Notes: generated by a model not told the origin, from the letters alone. DNA of 64,000 nt from PFL25 sp046260155 (GCA_046260155.1 JBJYXV010000063.1:124001-188000); one strand, 5' to 3'. Shown: positions 18,510-27,607, counted from the first letter of the stretch. Numbers and translations are program-made.

Positions 18510-19205
18510 TTATGATCCTAATTGGGAGTCTCTGCGAAGAGATATGAACACCATGTAGCAGATGATCAAGAAAGCGGTGATGATGCTGGTAAACCCATAG
18601 AAATTTAGATTACTTAATGGATTGACCGCGCGCACAGCAACATCGAGGAGAATTTCCTTTGGAGAAAAGAATATATCCCAACTGTTCCAGCCTGAGAAGC
18701 GACCAAGATAAATCCCGATGCTGGCTAAGATGAGGGCACTTCCAACGAAAAGCCAGCTTGGCAGCCAACCAAATTGGTTTTTTACCAGCAGCTGCATTGT
18801 CCTCAAAGAAGCGATTGCTAAGAAAAATCCTGTCCAGGCAAAAGCAGCCAGCATGATGATGTCATACCAGATTGGAATTCCCGGACGCTCCTTCAGGTGG
18901 AGGAAATCGGTGATGATATAAGGTGCGTTGGGAAAGAATAGCAGCCAGAAAAATCCAGGAATCAATACTACCCACTTGCTGTCTGGTCTGGCAATATAAA
19001 GCCCAGCAGCCCAAAGGCTGAATAAGAATGGCAACCAGGCCAAAAATAGGTTCCAAATTAAATTGGTGTATGCAAAACTATAACTTTGAATCACACGTGC
19101 TGTGAACAAAGCCAGGGCAAAGATTGTGGATAAGATAATCGGATAAAGAGTTTGATTTGCCAGGAATTGGTGTAATTTTTCAAATTTAGCGATCAAGTTC
19201 TGCAT
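18510..19205 (-). CDS. DUF1361 family membrane protein
   Basis: A 231-residue membrane protein with six or seven hydrophobic helices. The motif FLLFFPNAPYIITDFLHL near residue 88 is the DUF1361 signature. ATG 19205 is preferred over ATG 19208 because AGGAGG then sits seven bases upstream. The function of the family is unknown. It precedes the M20 gene by 44 bp on the same strand and could share a transcript with it. Confidence 0.85.
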   Translation of the reverse strand: MQNLIAKFEKLHQFLANQTLYPIILSTIFALALFTARVIQSYSFAYTNLIWNLFLAWLPFLFSLWAAGLYIARPDSKWVVLIPGFFWLLFFPNAPYIITDFLHLKERPGIPIWYDIIMLAAFAWTGFFLAIASLRTMQLLVKNQFGWLPSWLFVGSALILASIGIYLGRFSGWNSWDIFFSPKEILLDVAVRAVNPLSNLNFYGFTSIITAFLIICYMVFISLRRDSQLGS

Positions 19206-19695
19206 CATCTGCCTCCTAGGTAGGGCTAATTGCAGAATTTCTATTGAAAATCGTTTTTAGAATATTTTCAAATGGCGGTAAGTTCCAATCGGAGGTTCTT
19301 ATTATATGCGAAAAAGATCACGGTCCTGCTCCAAAATGTATTTCTAAAAATACTTTAATAGAGGGGTTGTGCTAAAATTCAATTGCGGTTGTTCCAGCTA
19401 AGATATTGGTCGACCGTTCTGCTGAGCAAAATGACTTTTACAAGGAAATTTCGAGTGTTTATCGACTCGAGGAATGAATTAGCAGTACACGCCGAAGGTA
19501 AAATCTAATTATTAAGCTAGTCGATAAAATCGTCCAAATAGAGATAAAATCGCACAATTTCTTTGGCATTATTAGTTTTTTTGTTACGACCTGCGTGATG
19601 TGGATTTGATTTTCCCGAATCCCATCCGGGTAGTGAATTTTTTGAGCAGAAAATAATGGTGAGACGCGAAGGGAAGGTCCAAGTTACCACGCAGC
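19206..19695. other. Intergenic region, about 490 bp, no gene seen
   Basis: No convincing reading frame or RNA gene was found. It contains an 8-bp inverted repeat TTGAAAAT/ATTTTCAA (19244-19271), a weak 6-bp hairpin TCGAGT/ACTCGA (19451-19470) and two direct copies of GATAAAATCG near 19523 and 19542. It lies between divergent genes and should hold both promoters, but no consensus promoter stands out. Confidence 0.5.
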
Positions 19696-20340
19696 ATGAA
19701 AAGAAAACCTGAACATGATCAAAAATTTACACCGTTGTGGTTAGAGTGGGCACGGGAGATCCAGGCGATCTCGCAAACCGGTCTGCACTACGCTGAAAAT
19801 GATTATCAAATCCAGAGGTATTCACGTTTATTAGAAATATCCGCGCAGATCATCAGCAGTTTTTCTGACCTGGAATATCGGGATTTAGTCAGAATTTTCA
19901 ACCACCAAATCGGGTATGCAACTCCGAGAATTGATGTGCGCGGGGCAGCATTCCAGGCAGGTAATTTGCTGATGGTGAAAGAAAGTCTAGATGGCGGCTG
20001 GACGATGCCAGGTGGTTGGGTCGATGTGGGTGACACACCTTCCGGTGCCGTTGAGCGTGAAATGTATGAAGAATCGGGTTTTGTGGTTAAGGCTCGGAAA
20101 ATTATCGGTGTTTATGACGCAAACCGCAGCGGTCCACTGGAAGTATTCCACGCATTTAAGATCGTTTTCCTGTGTGACATTCTTTCAGGCGAAGCACGGA
20201 CCAGTGAGGAAACCTCCGACGTAAAATTTTTTTCCAGAAACGAACTACCCGAAACATTGTCAGGGGAAAGAACAAAACCACGCCATCTTGAAGATGCATT
20301 TAACGCATTACTGGATGAGCGACCGACATATTTTGATTGA
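19696..20340 (+). CDS. Nudix hydrolase with Nudix-associated N-terminal domain
   Basis: A 214-residue protein. Residues 1-60 match the helical Nudix N-terminal domain (PLWLEWAREIQAISQTGLHY). The Nudix box near 98-120 reads GWVDVGDTPSGAVEREMYEE plus SGF: the REMYEESGF half is canonical, but the first Glu of GX5E is Asp. Related enzymes hydrolyse nucleoside diphosphate derivatives such as ADP-ribose. It overlaps or abuts the phosphatase gene, so the two are probably co-transcribed. It opens the plus-strand block that leads into the F420 and molybdenum genes. Confidence 0.9.
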   Translation: MKRKPEHDQKFTPLWLEWAREIQAISQTGLHYAENDYQIQRYSRLLEISAQIISSFSDLEYRDLVRIFNHQIGYATPRIDVRGAAFQAGNLLMVKESLDGGWTMPGGWVDVGDTPSGAVEREMYEESGFVVKARKIIGVYDANRSGPLEVFHAFKIVFLCDILSGEARTSEETSDVKFFSRNELPETLSGERTKPRHLEDAFNALLDERPTYFD

Positions 20341-20342
20341 CT

Positions 20343-20816
20343 ATGGAAATGACTCTGGTTCCTTTCAAAGTCCCTGGAAAGATATTCCGCAGTGCGATGC
20401 CTTACAGCCGTTATGATCCGCAGGGGATGCTGATTCCGGCTTATACGGAGAACAAGATTTCGATGGTCGTGATGTTGTCGAGTGATGAAGAGGCAGTAAG
20501 GATCACTGGACGTGATTTGACGAAAATCTACGAATCTGAAGGATTCGAAGTGGTCCACCTGCCGATTCAGGATTTTGGAATACCAGAAATATCAAGAATC
20601 CGGGAGGTCATCTCGATCGTCGCTTCCCACTCAGAATCGGGCGGTAATGTGGCAATCCATTGCCATGCGGGAGTGGGGCGCACTGGTATGTTCCTGGCTT
20701 GCTTGGCAAAAATTACGAAGGGGTATTCACCAGAGGACGCGATCAATTGGGTTCGTGAGTTTGTCCCGGGTGCAGTTGAAATCCCGGATCAAGAACGATT
20801 AGTGAGCATGGTGTGA
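20343..20816 (+). CDS. Dual-specificity/tyrosine-type protein phosphatase
   Basis: A 157-residue cysteine phosphatase. The signature HCHAGVGRTG near residue 103 supplies the Cys nucleophile and Arg of CX5R. An upstream Asp in HLPIQDFGIP is a plausible general acid. Bacterial relatives act on phosphoproteins or small phosphorylated metabolites. A TTG at 20337 overlapping the previous stop is an alternative start. It is tightly packed with the Nudix gene and the SsnA-like gene, so a metabolite substrate is as likely as a protein. Confidence 0.88.
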   Translation: MEMTLVPFKVPGKIFRSAMPYSRYDPQGMLIPAYTENKISMVVMLSSDEEAVRITGRDLTKIYESEGFEVVHLPIQDFGIPEISRIREVISIVASHSESGGNVAIHCHAGVGRTGMFLACLAKITKGYSPEDAINWVREFVPGAVEIPDQERLVSMV

Positions 20817-20834
20817 ATTGGACGAGGTAATTTC

Positions 20835-22187
20835 ATGATCATTAAAAATGGAAAAATAATTACATGGGATGATCCATCTCAAATTTTGGAAAAACAAGCA
20901 ATTCGAATTGCAGATGGTCTTATTGCAGAGATTGGTCCCCAGGATCAAGTAATCGCCGAGAACCCTGATCTGGTTCAGCTGGATGCGTCAGGTCAATACG
21001 TGATGCCCGGGAATATTTGCGCCCATACTCATTTTTATGGTGCTTATGCCCGTGGATTGGCGATACCTGGACCTGCACCAAAAGATTTTCCGGAAATTCT
21101 GCAGAAGTTATGGTGGCCGCTGGATAAATCCCTGAATATGGGTGATGTACGTGCATCTGCTGAAGTGATGTTGGTGGATGCGATTAAGAACGGTACTACA
21201 ACGCTGTTCGATCACCACGCTTCGCCCAATGCAATCGATGGTTCGCTGGATGAAATTGCAGATGCGGTCGAAACAGCAGGGGTAAGGGCAGTTCTTTGTT
21301 ATGAAGTCACAGATAGGGATGGGAAAGAAAAAGCACAGGCTGGTATTCGGGAAAATTTACGCTTTCAGAATCGATTAAATTCCGGTGATTTTTCAAGATC
21401 GAGAATAGCTGCCACATTTGGTTTGCATGCCAGCTTGACGTTATCCGAGGAGACCCTGGATGCTTGTCGAGCAGCTCAATCTGCAGGTGAGGGTTTTCAC
21501 ATCCACGTGGCTGAGCATGAATCTGATGAGTATGATAGCTTGGGGAAATCGGGATTACGAGTGGTCGATCGTCTCGCAAAACACGAAATATTGGGATCGA
21601 AAACAATTGTTGCCCATGCCGTTCACATTGATATCAAGGAAGCTCGAAACCTGGCAGATACAGGCACTTGGGTGACCCATCAACCGCGTTCAAACATGAA
21701 CAATGGCGTTGGGGTTGCACCTATTGAGGGATTGCTGCGCGCGGGGATAAAGGTCGGGATTGGAACAGATGGTTTCAGTCATACCATGTGGGATGAATGG
21801 AAGACAGCCTATCTGCTGCATAAAGTCTGGAATCGTGATCCACGACGTTTTACAGGGATGGATGCAATCCAGCTTGGAGTTTATAATAATGCAGCATTAG
21901 CAAATAAATTCTTTTCACAAGCAGCTCATGGTCGGATAACACCAGGGGCGGTCGCCGATATTATCTTTGTAGATTATCATCCCCATACTCCTTTGACCCC
22001 GGGAAATCTTCCCTGGCAAATCATATTTGGATTTAATGAAAGCATGGTTACCACGACAATCGTAGCAGGAGAGATCTTGATGAAGGATCGAAAACTGCTA
22101 ACCCTTGATGAAGAAAAGATCACCTTCAATGCACGCCAAAGAGCTCCTGAAGTATGGGCTCGCTACAACACTTTTGTACCAATTTAA
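20835..22187 (+). CDS. ssnA: SsnA-type aminohydrolase (amidohydrolase superfamily)
   Basis: A 450-residue amidohydrolase. The metal site includes HTHFYGAYARG near residue 63, HVAEHE near 225, the His in VAHAVHID near 262, and the Asp in GIGTDGFSHTMWDE near 310. The LWWPLDKSL segment and DHHASPNAIDGSLD are characteristic of SsnA, the putative aminohydrolase found with selenium-dependent molybdenum hydroxylase and purine-catabolism genes in E. coli-type clusters. The general reaction is deamination of a heterocycle such as guanine or cytosine derivatives; the exact substrate is unproven. It sits in the same plus-strand block as YqeB and YqeC. Confidence 0.85.
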   Translation: MIIKNGKIITWDDPSQILEKQAIRIADGLIAEIGPQDQVIAENPDLVQLDASGQYVMPGNICAHTHFYGAYARGLAIPGPAPKDFPEILQKLWWPLDKSLNMGDVRASAEVMLVDAIKNGTTTLFDHHASPNAIDGSLDEIADAVETAGVRAVLCYEVTDRDGKEKAQAGIRENLRFQNRLNSGDFSRSRIAATFGLHASLTLSEETLDACRAAQSAGEGFHIHVAEHESDEYDSLGKSGLRVVDRLAKHEILGSKTIVAHAVHIDIKEARNLADTGTWVTHQPRSNMNNGVGVAPIEGLLRAGIKVGIGTDGFSHTMWDEWKTAYLLHKVWNRDPRRFTGMDAIQLGVYNNAALANKFFSQAAHGRITPGAVADIIFVDYHPHTPLTPGNLPWQIIFGFNESMVTTTIVAGEILMKDRKLLTLDEEKITFNARQRAPEVWARYNTFVPI

Positions 22188-22198
22188 TCGGAGATATG

Positions 22199-22867
22199 AT
22201 GACCGCAGACAAACCTTTACCTACTATTGCGATATTAGGCGGAACTGGCAACGAGGGTCCTGGATTAGCCTTGCGTTGGGCTAATCTCGGCTATCCAGTA
22301 GTGATTGGCTCTCGCCAGAAGGAGAAAGCTCAATCCACAGCGGCGAAGTTAAACGAGCAGCTAGAGAGCAAAATAATAGAGGGTTTTGAGAACGGTGAAG
22401 CTGCTCGGAAAGCAGATATATGTATACTGACTGTGGTCCATACGGCACACCAACAAGCGATCGAGGGGTTGAAAGCAGATTTACAGGGAAAGATACTTGT
22501 GGATGCCACCGCACGGGTAGATTTTCGGAACCCGAAACCCCCATCTCCTCCTTCCGCAGCGAGGATGGCGCAAGAGACATTAGGTCCGGAGGTGCGGGTG
22601 GTCGCAGCATTTCAAAATGTGCCCGCCGCAGCCCTTCACAAGAATCTTGATCGGCTGATTGAGGATGATGTACTGATCTGTGCGGATGATCCCAAAGATA
22701 TCGAATTGGTCAGCGAATTAGTCCAAGCCCTGGGTATGGGTGCCTACTATGCCGGGAACCTGGACAACGCGATCGTTGTCGAAGGATTGACATCGATATT
22801 GATCAGCATGAATAAGCATTATGGGAGTCGAACGGGTTCTATCCGGGTAAGTGGAATAAACAAATGA
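22199..22867 (+). CDS. npdG: NADPH:F420 reductase (F420-dependent NADP oxidoreductase)
   Basis: A 222-residue Rossmann protein. The NADP loop GGTGNEGPGLALRWANLG near residue 13 and IGSRQKEKAQ (phosphate-binding Arg) near 38 match the F420H2:NADP+ oxidoreductase family. The PPSPPSAARMAQETLGPEVRVVAAFQNVPAA segment is typical too. It moves hydride between NADPH and F420. ATG 22199 is chosen because CGGAG precedes it; the upstream frame overlaps ssnA. It is followed 38 bp later by cofE, consistent with an F420 operon. Confidence 0.9.
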   Translation: MTADKPLPTIAILGGTGNEGPGLALRWANLGYPVVIGSRQKEKAQSTAAKLNEQLESKIIEGFENGEAARKADICILTVVHTAHQQAIEGLKADLQGKILVDATARVDFRNPKPPSPPSAARMAQETLGPEVRVVAAFQNVPAAALHKNLDRLIEDDVLICADDPKDIELVSELVQALGMGAYYAGNLDNAIVVEGLTSILISMNKHYGSRTGSIRVSGINK

Positions 22868-22905
22868 TCACATTTAGGTTCCTATTCTCTTGAAAAATAG
22901 TCTGG

Positions 22906-23679
22906 TTGATTAACTTGCAGCTCAAACTAACACCTTTGGCTGGAATTCCGATCGTAAAACCAGGCGATGATTTGGCTGACCTGATCATTTCCACGTTGCA
23001 GCAAACCGGGATGCACCTTGAAGGGGGTGATATTTTGGTGATTGCGCAAAAAATCGTTTCCAAGTCAGAGGATCGTTTCGTCGATCTTGCCACTGTCTCT
23101 CCATCCGGGGCAGCATTGGAACTTGCTAAAGAAATCAACAAGGATGCGCGATTGTTAGAGTTGATCCTTCGAGAGAGTAAAGCGGTATTGCGCTTCCGTC
23201 CAGGCACGATCATCGTAGAACATAAATTGGGTTTCATTTGTGCAAATGCGGGCATCGATCACTCGAATGTCAGTAAAGAGTTCAATTCAGATCAGTGGGT
23301 ATTGCTGCTACCAGAAAATCCAGATCGTTCAGCGGCTTTGATCAGGGACAAACTTCAGGCATGGTGTTCCCAACAAATAGGGGTGATGATTATTGATTCT
23401 CACGGTCGTGCCTGGAGATTGGGCACGGTTGGGATAGCAATCGGATTTTCTGGTCTGCCCGGTCTGGTTGATTTGCGAGGTGATCCGGATTTATTTGGTC
23501 GTACCTTACAGGTCACCCAGGTCGGTGCCGCGGATGAATTAGCCGCGGCTGCATCACTTATAATGGGTCAAGCAGCCGAAGGTACTCCAATTGTCCATGT
23601 GCGTGGATTTCCTTATGCGCTGCGTGAAGGGTCCTTAGAAGAATTAATCCGACCCGAAGAAGATGATATGTTCCGGTAA
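22906..23679 (+). CDS. cofE: Coenzyme F420-0:L-glutamate ligase
   Basis: A 257-residue CofE, which adds glutamate to F420-0 using GTP. Diagnostic stretches are GDILVIAQKIVSKSEDR near residue 47, FICANAGIDHSNV near 108, VMIIDSHGRAWRLGTVGIAIG near 160, and DLFGRTLQVTQVGAADELAAAA near 195. It is the single-domain archaeal-type enzyme, without the FbiB nitroreductase domain. There is no ATG near the start; TTG 22906 or TTG 22915 must be used, and the ribosome site is weak. Confidence 0.93.
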   Translation: MINLQLKLTPLAGIPIVKPGDDLADLIISTLQQTGMHLEGGDILVIAQKIVSKSEDRFVDLATVSPSGAALELAKEINKDARLLELILRESKAVLRFRPGTIIVEHKLGFICANAGIDHSNVSKEFNSDQWVLLLPENPDRSAALIRDKLQAWCSQQIGVMIIDSHGRAWRLGTVGIAIGFSGLPGLVDLRGDPDLFGRTLQVTQVGAADELAAAASLIMGQAAEGTPIVHVRGFPYALREGSLEELIRPEEDDMFR

Positions 23680-23758
23680 AAAACCAGGCTTGTACTAATG
23701 TGGTTAATACCGGATTGTTTATACCCAAATATCAACCGGAAATAATTCGGGAATTCAA

Positions 23759-24106
23759 ATGGAAGCAGAATTCTGGGAAGCCTTGGAGAAATTCGTAGCA
23801 TCCAAATCAATCGTCATTGATCGACCGAAAGGATCTACACACCCGCGATTTCCGGGGGTGATATATCCATTGGATTACGGCTATTTAAAGGATACAAAAT
23901 CCACAGACGGGGCTGAAATTGATCTTTGGTTAGGCTCAAGGAGGTTAAAAAATATTGACGGAATCTTGGTGACAATAGACCTCCAGAAAACTGATCTGGA
24001 AATCAAGCTGCTGATCGGTTGTTCGGAGGATGAAATGTATGAAATTCTAAATTTGCAAAATTCCGGTCAAATGCGTTCAATCATTGTTAAAAGAGGAGAT
24101 ATATGA
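23759..24106 (+). CDS. Inorganic-pyrophosphatase-like protein (short form)
   Basis: A 115-residue protein with a partial type I pyrophosphatase domain: IDRPKGSTHPRFPG, then YPLDYGYLKDT and DGAEIDLWLGS. Classic enzymes have a longer sequence with a DxDPxD metal site; here only DGAEID is recognisable, and the C-terminal catalytic Lys/Tyr region is missing. Activity is doubtful. Its ATGA stop overlaps the start of the next gene, so the two are translationally coupled. Sitting within the F420 genes, it may support PPi removal or bind a phosphorylated ligand. Confidence 0.75.
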   Translation: MEAEFWEALEKFVASKSIVIDRPKGSTHPRFPGVIYPLDYGYLKDTKSTDGAEIDLWLGSRRLKNIDGILVTIDLQKTDLEIKLLIGCSEDEMYEILNLQNSGQMRSIIVKRGDI

Positions 24107-24507
24107 GTATAAAGGATATTCCGGAATCACATATTGACTTGGTGAGAGACGATGTTTTGTCTTATGCTTATCTGGCAACGATTATGCCTGATGGGACGCC
24201 CCAGTTGAGTCCAGTTTGGTTCAATACAGATGGAGAACACTTATTGATCAATTCTGCAAAAGGCAGGGTTAAAGATCGGAATATGCGCACTAGGCCTAAT
24301 GTTGCTGTGGTAGTTCATCTGCAGGAACAACCTTACCGGTATATTCAATTTCGCGGCAAAATCGTTGGGATAACAGAAGAGGGCGCCAGACAGCACATCA
24401 ATAATTTATCAGGGAAATACACCGGCAATTACGAATATCAGCTCAACGATCCTGATGAAGTCCGGGTGATGTACAAGCTGCTTCCGGAACATATCCAGGT
24501 GATGTGA
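24103..24507 (+). CDS. PPOX-class F420-dependent oxidoreductase
   Basis: A 134-residue split-barrel protein of the pyridoxamine-phosphate-oxidase superfamily. The N-terminal pattern YLATIMPDGTPQLSPVWFNTDG and the following LLINSAKGRVKDRNMRTRPNVAV match the F420-dependent TIGR03618-type group. Members transfer hydride between F420H2 and small organic substrates. It overlaps the preceding gene by four bases (ATGA) and is followed by cofD. The substrate is unknown. Confidence 0.9.
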   Translation: MSIKDIPESHIDLVRDDVLSYAYLATIMPDGTPQLSPVWFNTDGEHLLINSAKGRVKDRNMRTRPNVAVVVHLQEQPYRYIQFRGKIVGITEEGARQHINNLSGKYTGNYEYQLNDPDEVRVMYKLLPEHIQVM

Positions 24508-24589
24508 CGAAATCGTTGTTGGAAGTTTATGGGAATTAGCCATCAATGAAGACAATTGATCATCATAATTTCTTGGGAGGCAAGTGGTT

Positions 24590-25552
24590 ATGAAAGTGGT
24601 CGCATTGGCAGGTGGTGTGGGAGGAGCGAAACTCGTTGATGGCCTGGCGCAGGTCCTGCCAGAGGATTCTCTCACGGTGATCGTCAACACAGGAGATGAT
24701 TTCGAACATTTGGGTTTGCGAATTTGTCCTGACCTTGACACCGTTTGCTACACGCTTGCTGGGATCGCAAATCCTGTAACAGGCTGGGGGCGTGCAGGAG
24801 AAACATGGCATGCATTGGAAGCAATCGATCAGCTGGGTGGACCAGCGTGGTTTCGGTTGGGAGATTATGACCTTGGGGTTCACCTGGAGCGTACCAGATT
24901 GTTATCCATTGGAAAAACTCTGAGTCAAATCTGCCAACATTTTTGTTCAATCTGGGAAATTAAACCCCATGTCTTGCCGATGAGCGATTACCAGGTTGCA
25001 ACCATTGTTCATTCGGATGAAGGGGATTTACCCTTCCAGGATTACTTTGTAAAGCGTAGATGCGAACCCCAGGTGTCCGGATTCAGTTTTGAGGGGGCAG
25101 GACAAGCAAATCCTGCTCCTGGTGTCCTGGAAGGAATAAACAATGCTGATTTGATCGTGATCTGCCCTTCAAATCCTTGGGTAAGTATTGATCCGATCCT
25201 TGCGGTTCAAGGAATAAAAAGCGCCATTGTTAATCGTGATAATGGAACCCCGGTGATCGCTGTATCACCAATCATCCAGGGGAAAACCATCAAAGGCCCT
25301 GCAGCAAAAATGTTCTCAGAACTGGGAATAAATCCTTCGGCAAGTAACGTTGCAAAACATTATGGATCGCTACAGGAGAGAGGTTTCCTGTCTGGTTTTG
25401 TGATTGATGATTTAGATGTTAATGAGCGCGCATCCATCGACAAATTGGGGTTGAGTTCAATTGTAACGAACACCATAATGAAAACTGAGGAGGATAGGAA
25501 AGAACTTGCAAATGTTATTCTCCGTTATGCTGGTTTGCATTTTGAGTTGTAA
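24590..25552 (+). CDS. cofD: 2-phospho-L-lactate (or enolpyruvyl) transferase
   Basis: A 320-residue CofD/FbiA, which joins the CofC-activated phospho-acid to Fo to make F420-0 or its dehydro form. Signatures are VVALAGGVGGAKLVDGL at the N-terminus, VNTGDDFEHLGLRICPDLDT near residue 33, GWFRLGDYDL-like WFRLGDYDLGVHL near 86, and ICPSNPWVSIDPIL near 194. ATG 24590 has GGGAGG nine bases upstream; GTG 24584 is the alternative. It is transcribed with the cofE group and lies 131 bp before cofC. Confidence 0.95.
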   Translation: MKVVALAGGVGGAKLVDGLAQVLPEDSLTVIVNTGDDFEHLGLRICPDLDTVCYTLAGIANPVTGWGRAGETWHALEAIDQLGGPAWFRLGDYDLGVHLERTRLLSIGKTLSQICQHFCSIWEIKPHVLPMSDYQVATIVHSDEGDLPFQDYFVKRRCEPQVSGFSFEGAGQANPAPGVLEGINNADLIVICPSNPWVSIDPILAVQGIKSAIVNRDNGTPVIAVSPIIQGKTIKGPAAKMFSELGINPSASNVAKHYGSLQERGFLSGFVIDDLDVNERASIDKLGLSSIVTNTIMKTEEDRKELANVILRYAGLHFEL

Positions 25553-25623
25553 CTATCAGTAATTAAATTTTAATATCCCATGAAAATAACAAAAATAATT
25601 AGTTAAAAATTCTATATGGCTGT

Positions 25624-25629
25624 TATACT
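25624..25629 (+). promoter_or_regulatory. -10-like element upstream of cofC
   Basis: TATACT lies about 55 bp before the cofC ATG in an A/T-rich gap of 131 bp. Only a weak -35 box (TTAGTT) is seen 19 bp upstream. Confidence 0.4.
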
Positions 25630-25683
25630 GCTTTTGGTATGTCCATCAATTCCAAGAAAACATTCAAAAGAAAGGAATAACAA

Positions 25684-26298
25684 ATGACCTTCTGGGCGAT
25701 CGTTCCGGTTAAGCCCTTGCGCAGGGGAAAATCACGTCTTGCGCAGGTTTTATCTGAGGAAGAGCGTTTAGGTCTGAACAGCCAATTATTGATCCATACC
25801 GTGGATACCTTAAGAGAAATACCGGCGATCGAGCAGGTGCTGGTTGTGAGCCGGGATCAATCTGCTCTGGCACTCGCCCGTGCTCACGGAGCAAGAACCG
25901 TTCAAGAGAATGGGGCCCCTGAACTGAACGTTGCATTGACCCGGGCAACGATAGTAGCTAAGCAGTATGCAACCAGGGGAGTACTGATAATTCCATCAGA
26001 TTTACCGATGATCTCCAAAGAAGATATCAGTGCGATGATTGGAATGGTCAAGGAACCTCCTGTCGTTGTGGTTGCACCGGATCGAAAGAGAGAAGGAACG
26101 AATGCCTTGCTGGTCTGTCCAGTGGGTCTGATAGAGTATGATTATGGTCCACATTCATTTGAACGGCATTGCTTGAGAGCCCAAGAAGTTGGAGCGCGAT
26201 TAGAGATATGTGACCTCCCTTCCCTGGCGCTGGATATGGATGTTCCGGAGGATCTGGAATTGGTTAGCGATGAATTGGGAAGCTGGTCTACCAGTTAA
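25684..26298 (+). CDS. cofC: 2-phospho-L-lactate/phosphoenolpyruvate guanylyltransferase
   Basis: A 204-residue CofC, which activates a three-carbon phospho-acid with GTP and releases PPi. The N-terminal IVPVKPLRRGKSRLAQVL carries the nucleotide-binding Lys/Arg loop, IIPSDLPMISKEDI near residue 99 holds the metal Asp, and GTNALLVCP near 139 completes the family pattern. Whether it uses phospholactate, PEP or 3-phosphoglycerate cannot be told. The start has AAAGGA seven to eight bases upstream. The LLM oxidoreductase follows by 38 bp. Confidence 0.93.
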   Translation: MTFWAIVPVKPLRRGKSRLAQVLSEEERLGLNSQLLIHTVDTLREIPAIEQVLVVSRDQSALALARAHGARTVQENGAPELNVALTRATIVAKQYATRGVLIIPSDLPMISKEDISAMIGMVKEPPVVVVAPDRKREGTNALLVCPVGLIEYDYGPHSFERHCLRAQEVGARLEICDLPSLALDMDVPEDLELVSDELGSWSTS

Positions 26299-26336
26299 AA
26301 TATTGGAAATATATCTACGATAGTGCGGAGGTAAAG

Positions 26337-27332
26337 ATGGCGAATCGGGTGGCTTTATATTTACAAGATGCTCATGAGCTACGAGATGGATTGGAGTATG
26401 CCCGTTATGCTGAGGAGCAAGGATTCGAGGCAGTCTGGCAGGCTGAATCGCGGCTGGTGAGGGATGCAATTGTCCCGATGGCAGCTTATGCCGCAGTGAC
26501 AGATCGAATCAAAGTTGGGTCTGGGGTGATTAACAACTGGACGCGCAACATTGGATTGTTGGCTGCGACATATTTGACACTTGATGACTTGGCACCGAAT
26601 CGCGTTATTTGCGGGATTGGAGCCTGGTGGGACCCGCTGGCAAGAAATGTGGGTATCGATCGCAAGAAACCACTCACCGCGATGCGAGAAACAGTTGAAA
26701 TTTTGCGTCGCCTGTTGAAATTGGAACGCGTCACCTATCATGGTGAATTCGTCCACGTCGATGGAATCGAGCTAGATGTGGTCCACGGCCGCAGAGAACC
26801 CAGGAATGTCCCGATCATGATCGGCGCAACTGGGGATAAGATGATGGAGCTTACCGGTGAGATTGCAGATGGTGTGGTTCTTAATTATTGTGTGCCTCCC
26901 GCTTACAACGACCGTGCCCTGGAGCTGTTGGAAAAAGGTGCCAAAAGAGCAGGCCGGTCACTGGATGATTTGGATCGTCCCCAGTTAGTGGTTTGTTCGG
27001 TTGATCTCGATCGTGATAAAGCCATCGACAATACCCGAAAATTACTGACACAATATCTTGCACAACAACCGCACATCGCCAAGGCATCCGGGGTGTCATC
27101 GGATATCGTAAGTGAAATCCAGACCATTCTTGGTTGGCCGGCAACCAAGGAGCAGATAGATAAGGCGAAGCACCTGGTCCCAGATGAATTAATCGATCAC
27201 ATTACAGCCTCAGGGACTCCAGAAGAAGCTCGTTTAAAGGTCGATGAATATCGCAAACATGGTTGCACTTCACCAATCCTTTATTCGGTTGGAGGAGATG
27301 TCAAGCTGCTGATTGATACTTTTGCGGAATAA
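26337..27332 (+). CDS. LLM-class F420-dependent oxidoreductase
   Basis: A 331-residue luciferase-like TIM-barrel protein. The EQGFEAVWQAESRLVRDA start, the VGSGVINNWTRNIGLLAATYLTLDDLAPNR segment near residue 60, and VPIMIGATGDKMMELTGEIADGVVLN near 158 match the F420-dependent methylene-tetrahydromethanopterin-reductase-like group. These enzymes use F420 or FMN; the F420 gene neighbourhood favours F420. A GGAGG ribosome site lies seven bases before the ATG. The substrate is unknown. Confidence 0.92.
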   Translation: MANRVALYLQDAHELRDGLEYARYAEEQGFEAVWQAESRLVRDAIVPMAAYAAVTDRIKVGSGVINNWTRNIGLLAATYLTLDDLAPNRVICGIGAWWDPLARNVGIDRKKPLTAMRETVEILRRLLKLERVTYHGEFVHVDGIELDVVHGRREPRNVPIMIGATGDKMMELTGEIADGVVLNYCVPPAYNDRALELLEKGAKRAGRSLDDLDRPQLVVCSVDLDRDKAIDNTRKLLTQYLAQQPHIAKASGVSSDIVSEIQTILGWPATKEQIDKAKHLVPDELIDHITASGTPEEARLKVDEYRKHGCTSPILYSVGGDVKLLIDTFAE

Positions 27333-27370
27333 GGTTAAGCACATTCCGTTGCTCAATTTTTAAACATGTG

Positions 27371-27453
27371 ATCGTGATCTCGTTAGGTGTATCAGCCATC
27401 CAGGGGTTGCCTTAGAAAAGAGGGTCAACCCCTGATTAGTTCTTGATCACGAT
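27371..27453. repeat. Nested inverted repeats
   Basis: An outer perfect 9-bp pair (ATCGTGATC 27371-27379 with GATCACGAT 27445-27453) encloses an inner perfect 9-bp pair (CAGGGGTTG 27401-27409 with CAACCCCTG 27426-27434). There is no T-run after it. It may be a structured 3' UTR of the LLM gene or a regulatory RNA element. Confidence 0.6.
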
Positions 27454-27607
27454 TTATGATTACCGGGAAGGGATCTGTAAATCACATCTGGGCTCACATA
27501 TGTTTCTAGATCCCGCAAATGCTTTCAAGAAATCCTGTAACTGTTCAATTCAAAATATCGCTCAACTTGGTGTGGTTCTAATCCAATCTTTCATCTGCTG
27601 AGCATAG

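Noticed and set aside
19451..19470. 6-bp hairpin TCGAGT/ACTCGA in the 19206-19695 gap
   Set aside because: It is short, has an 8-base loop and no T-run, and is expected by chance.
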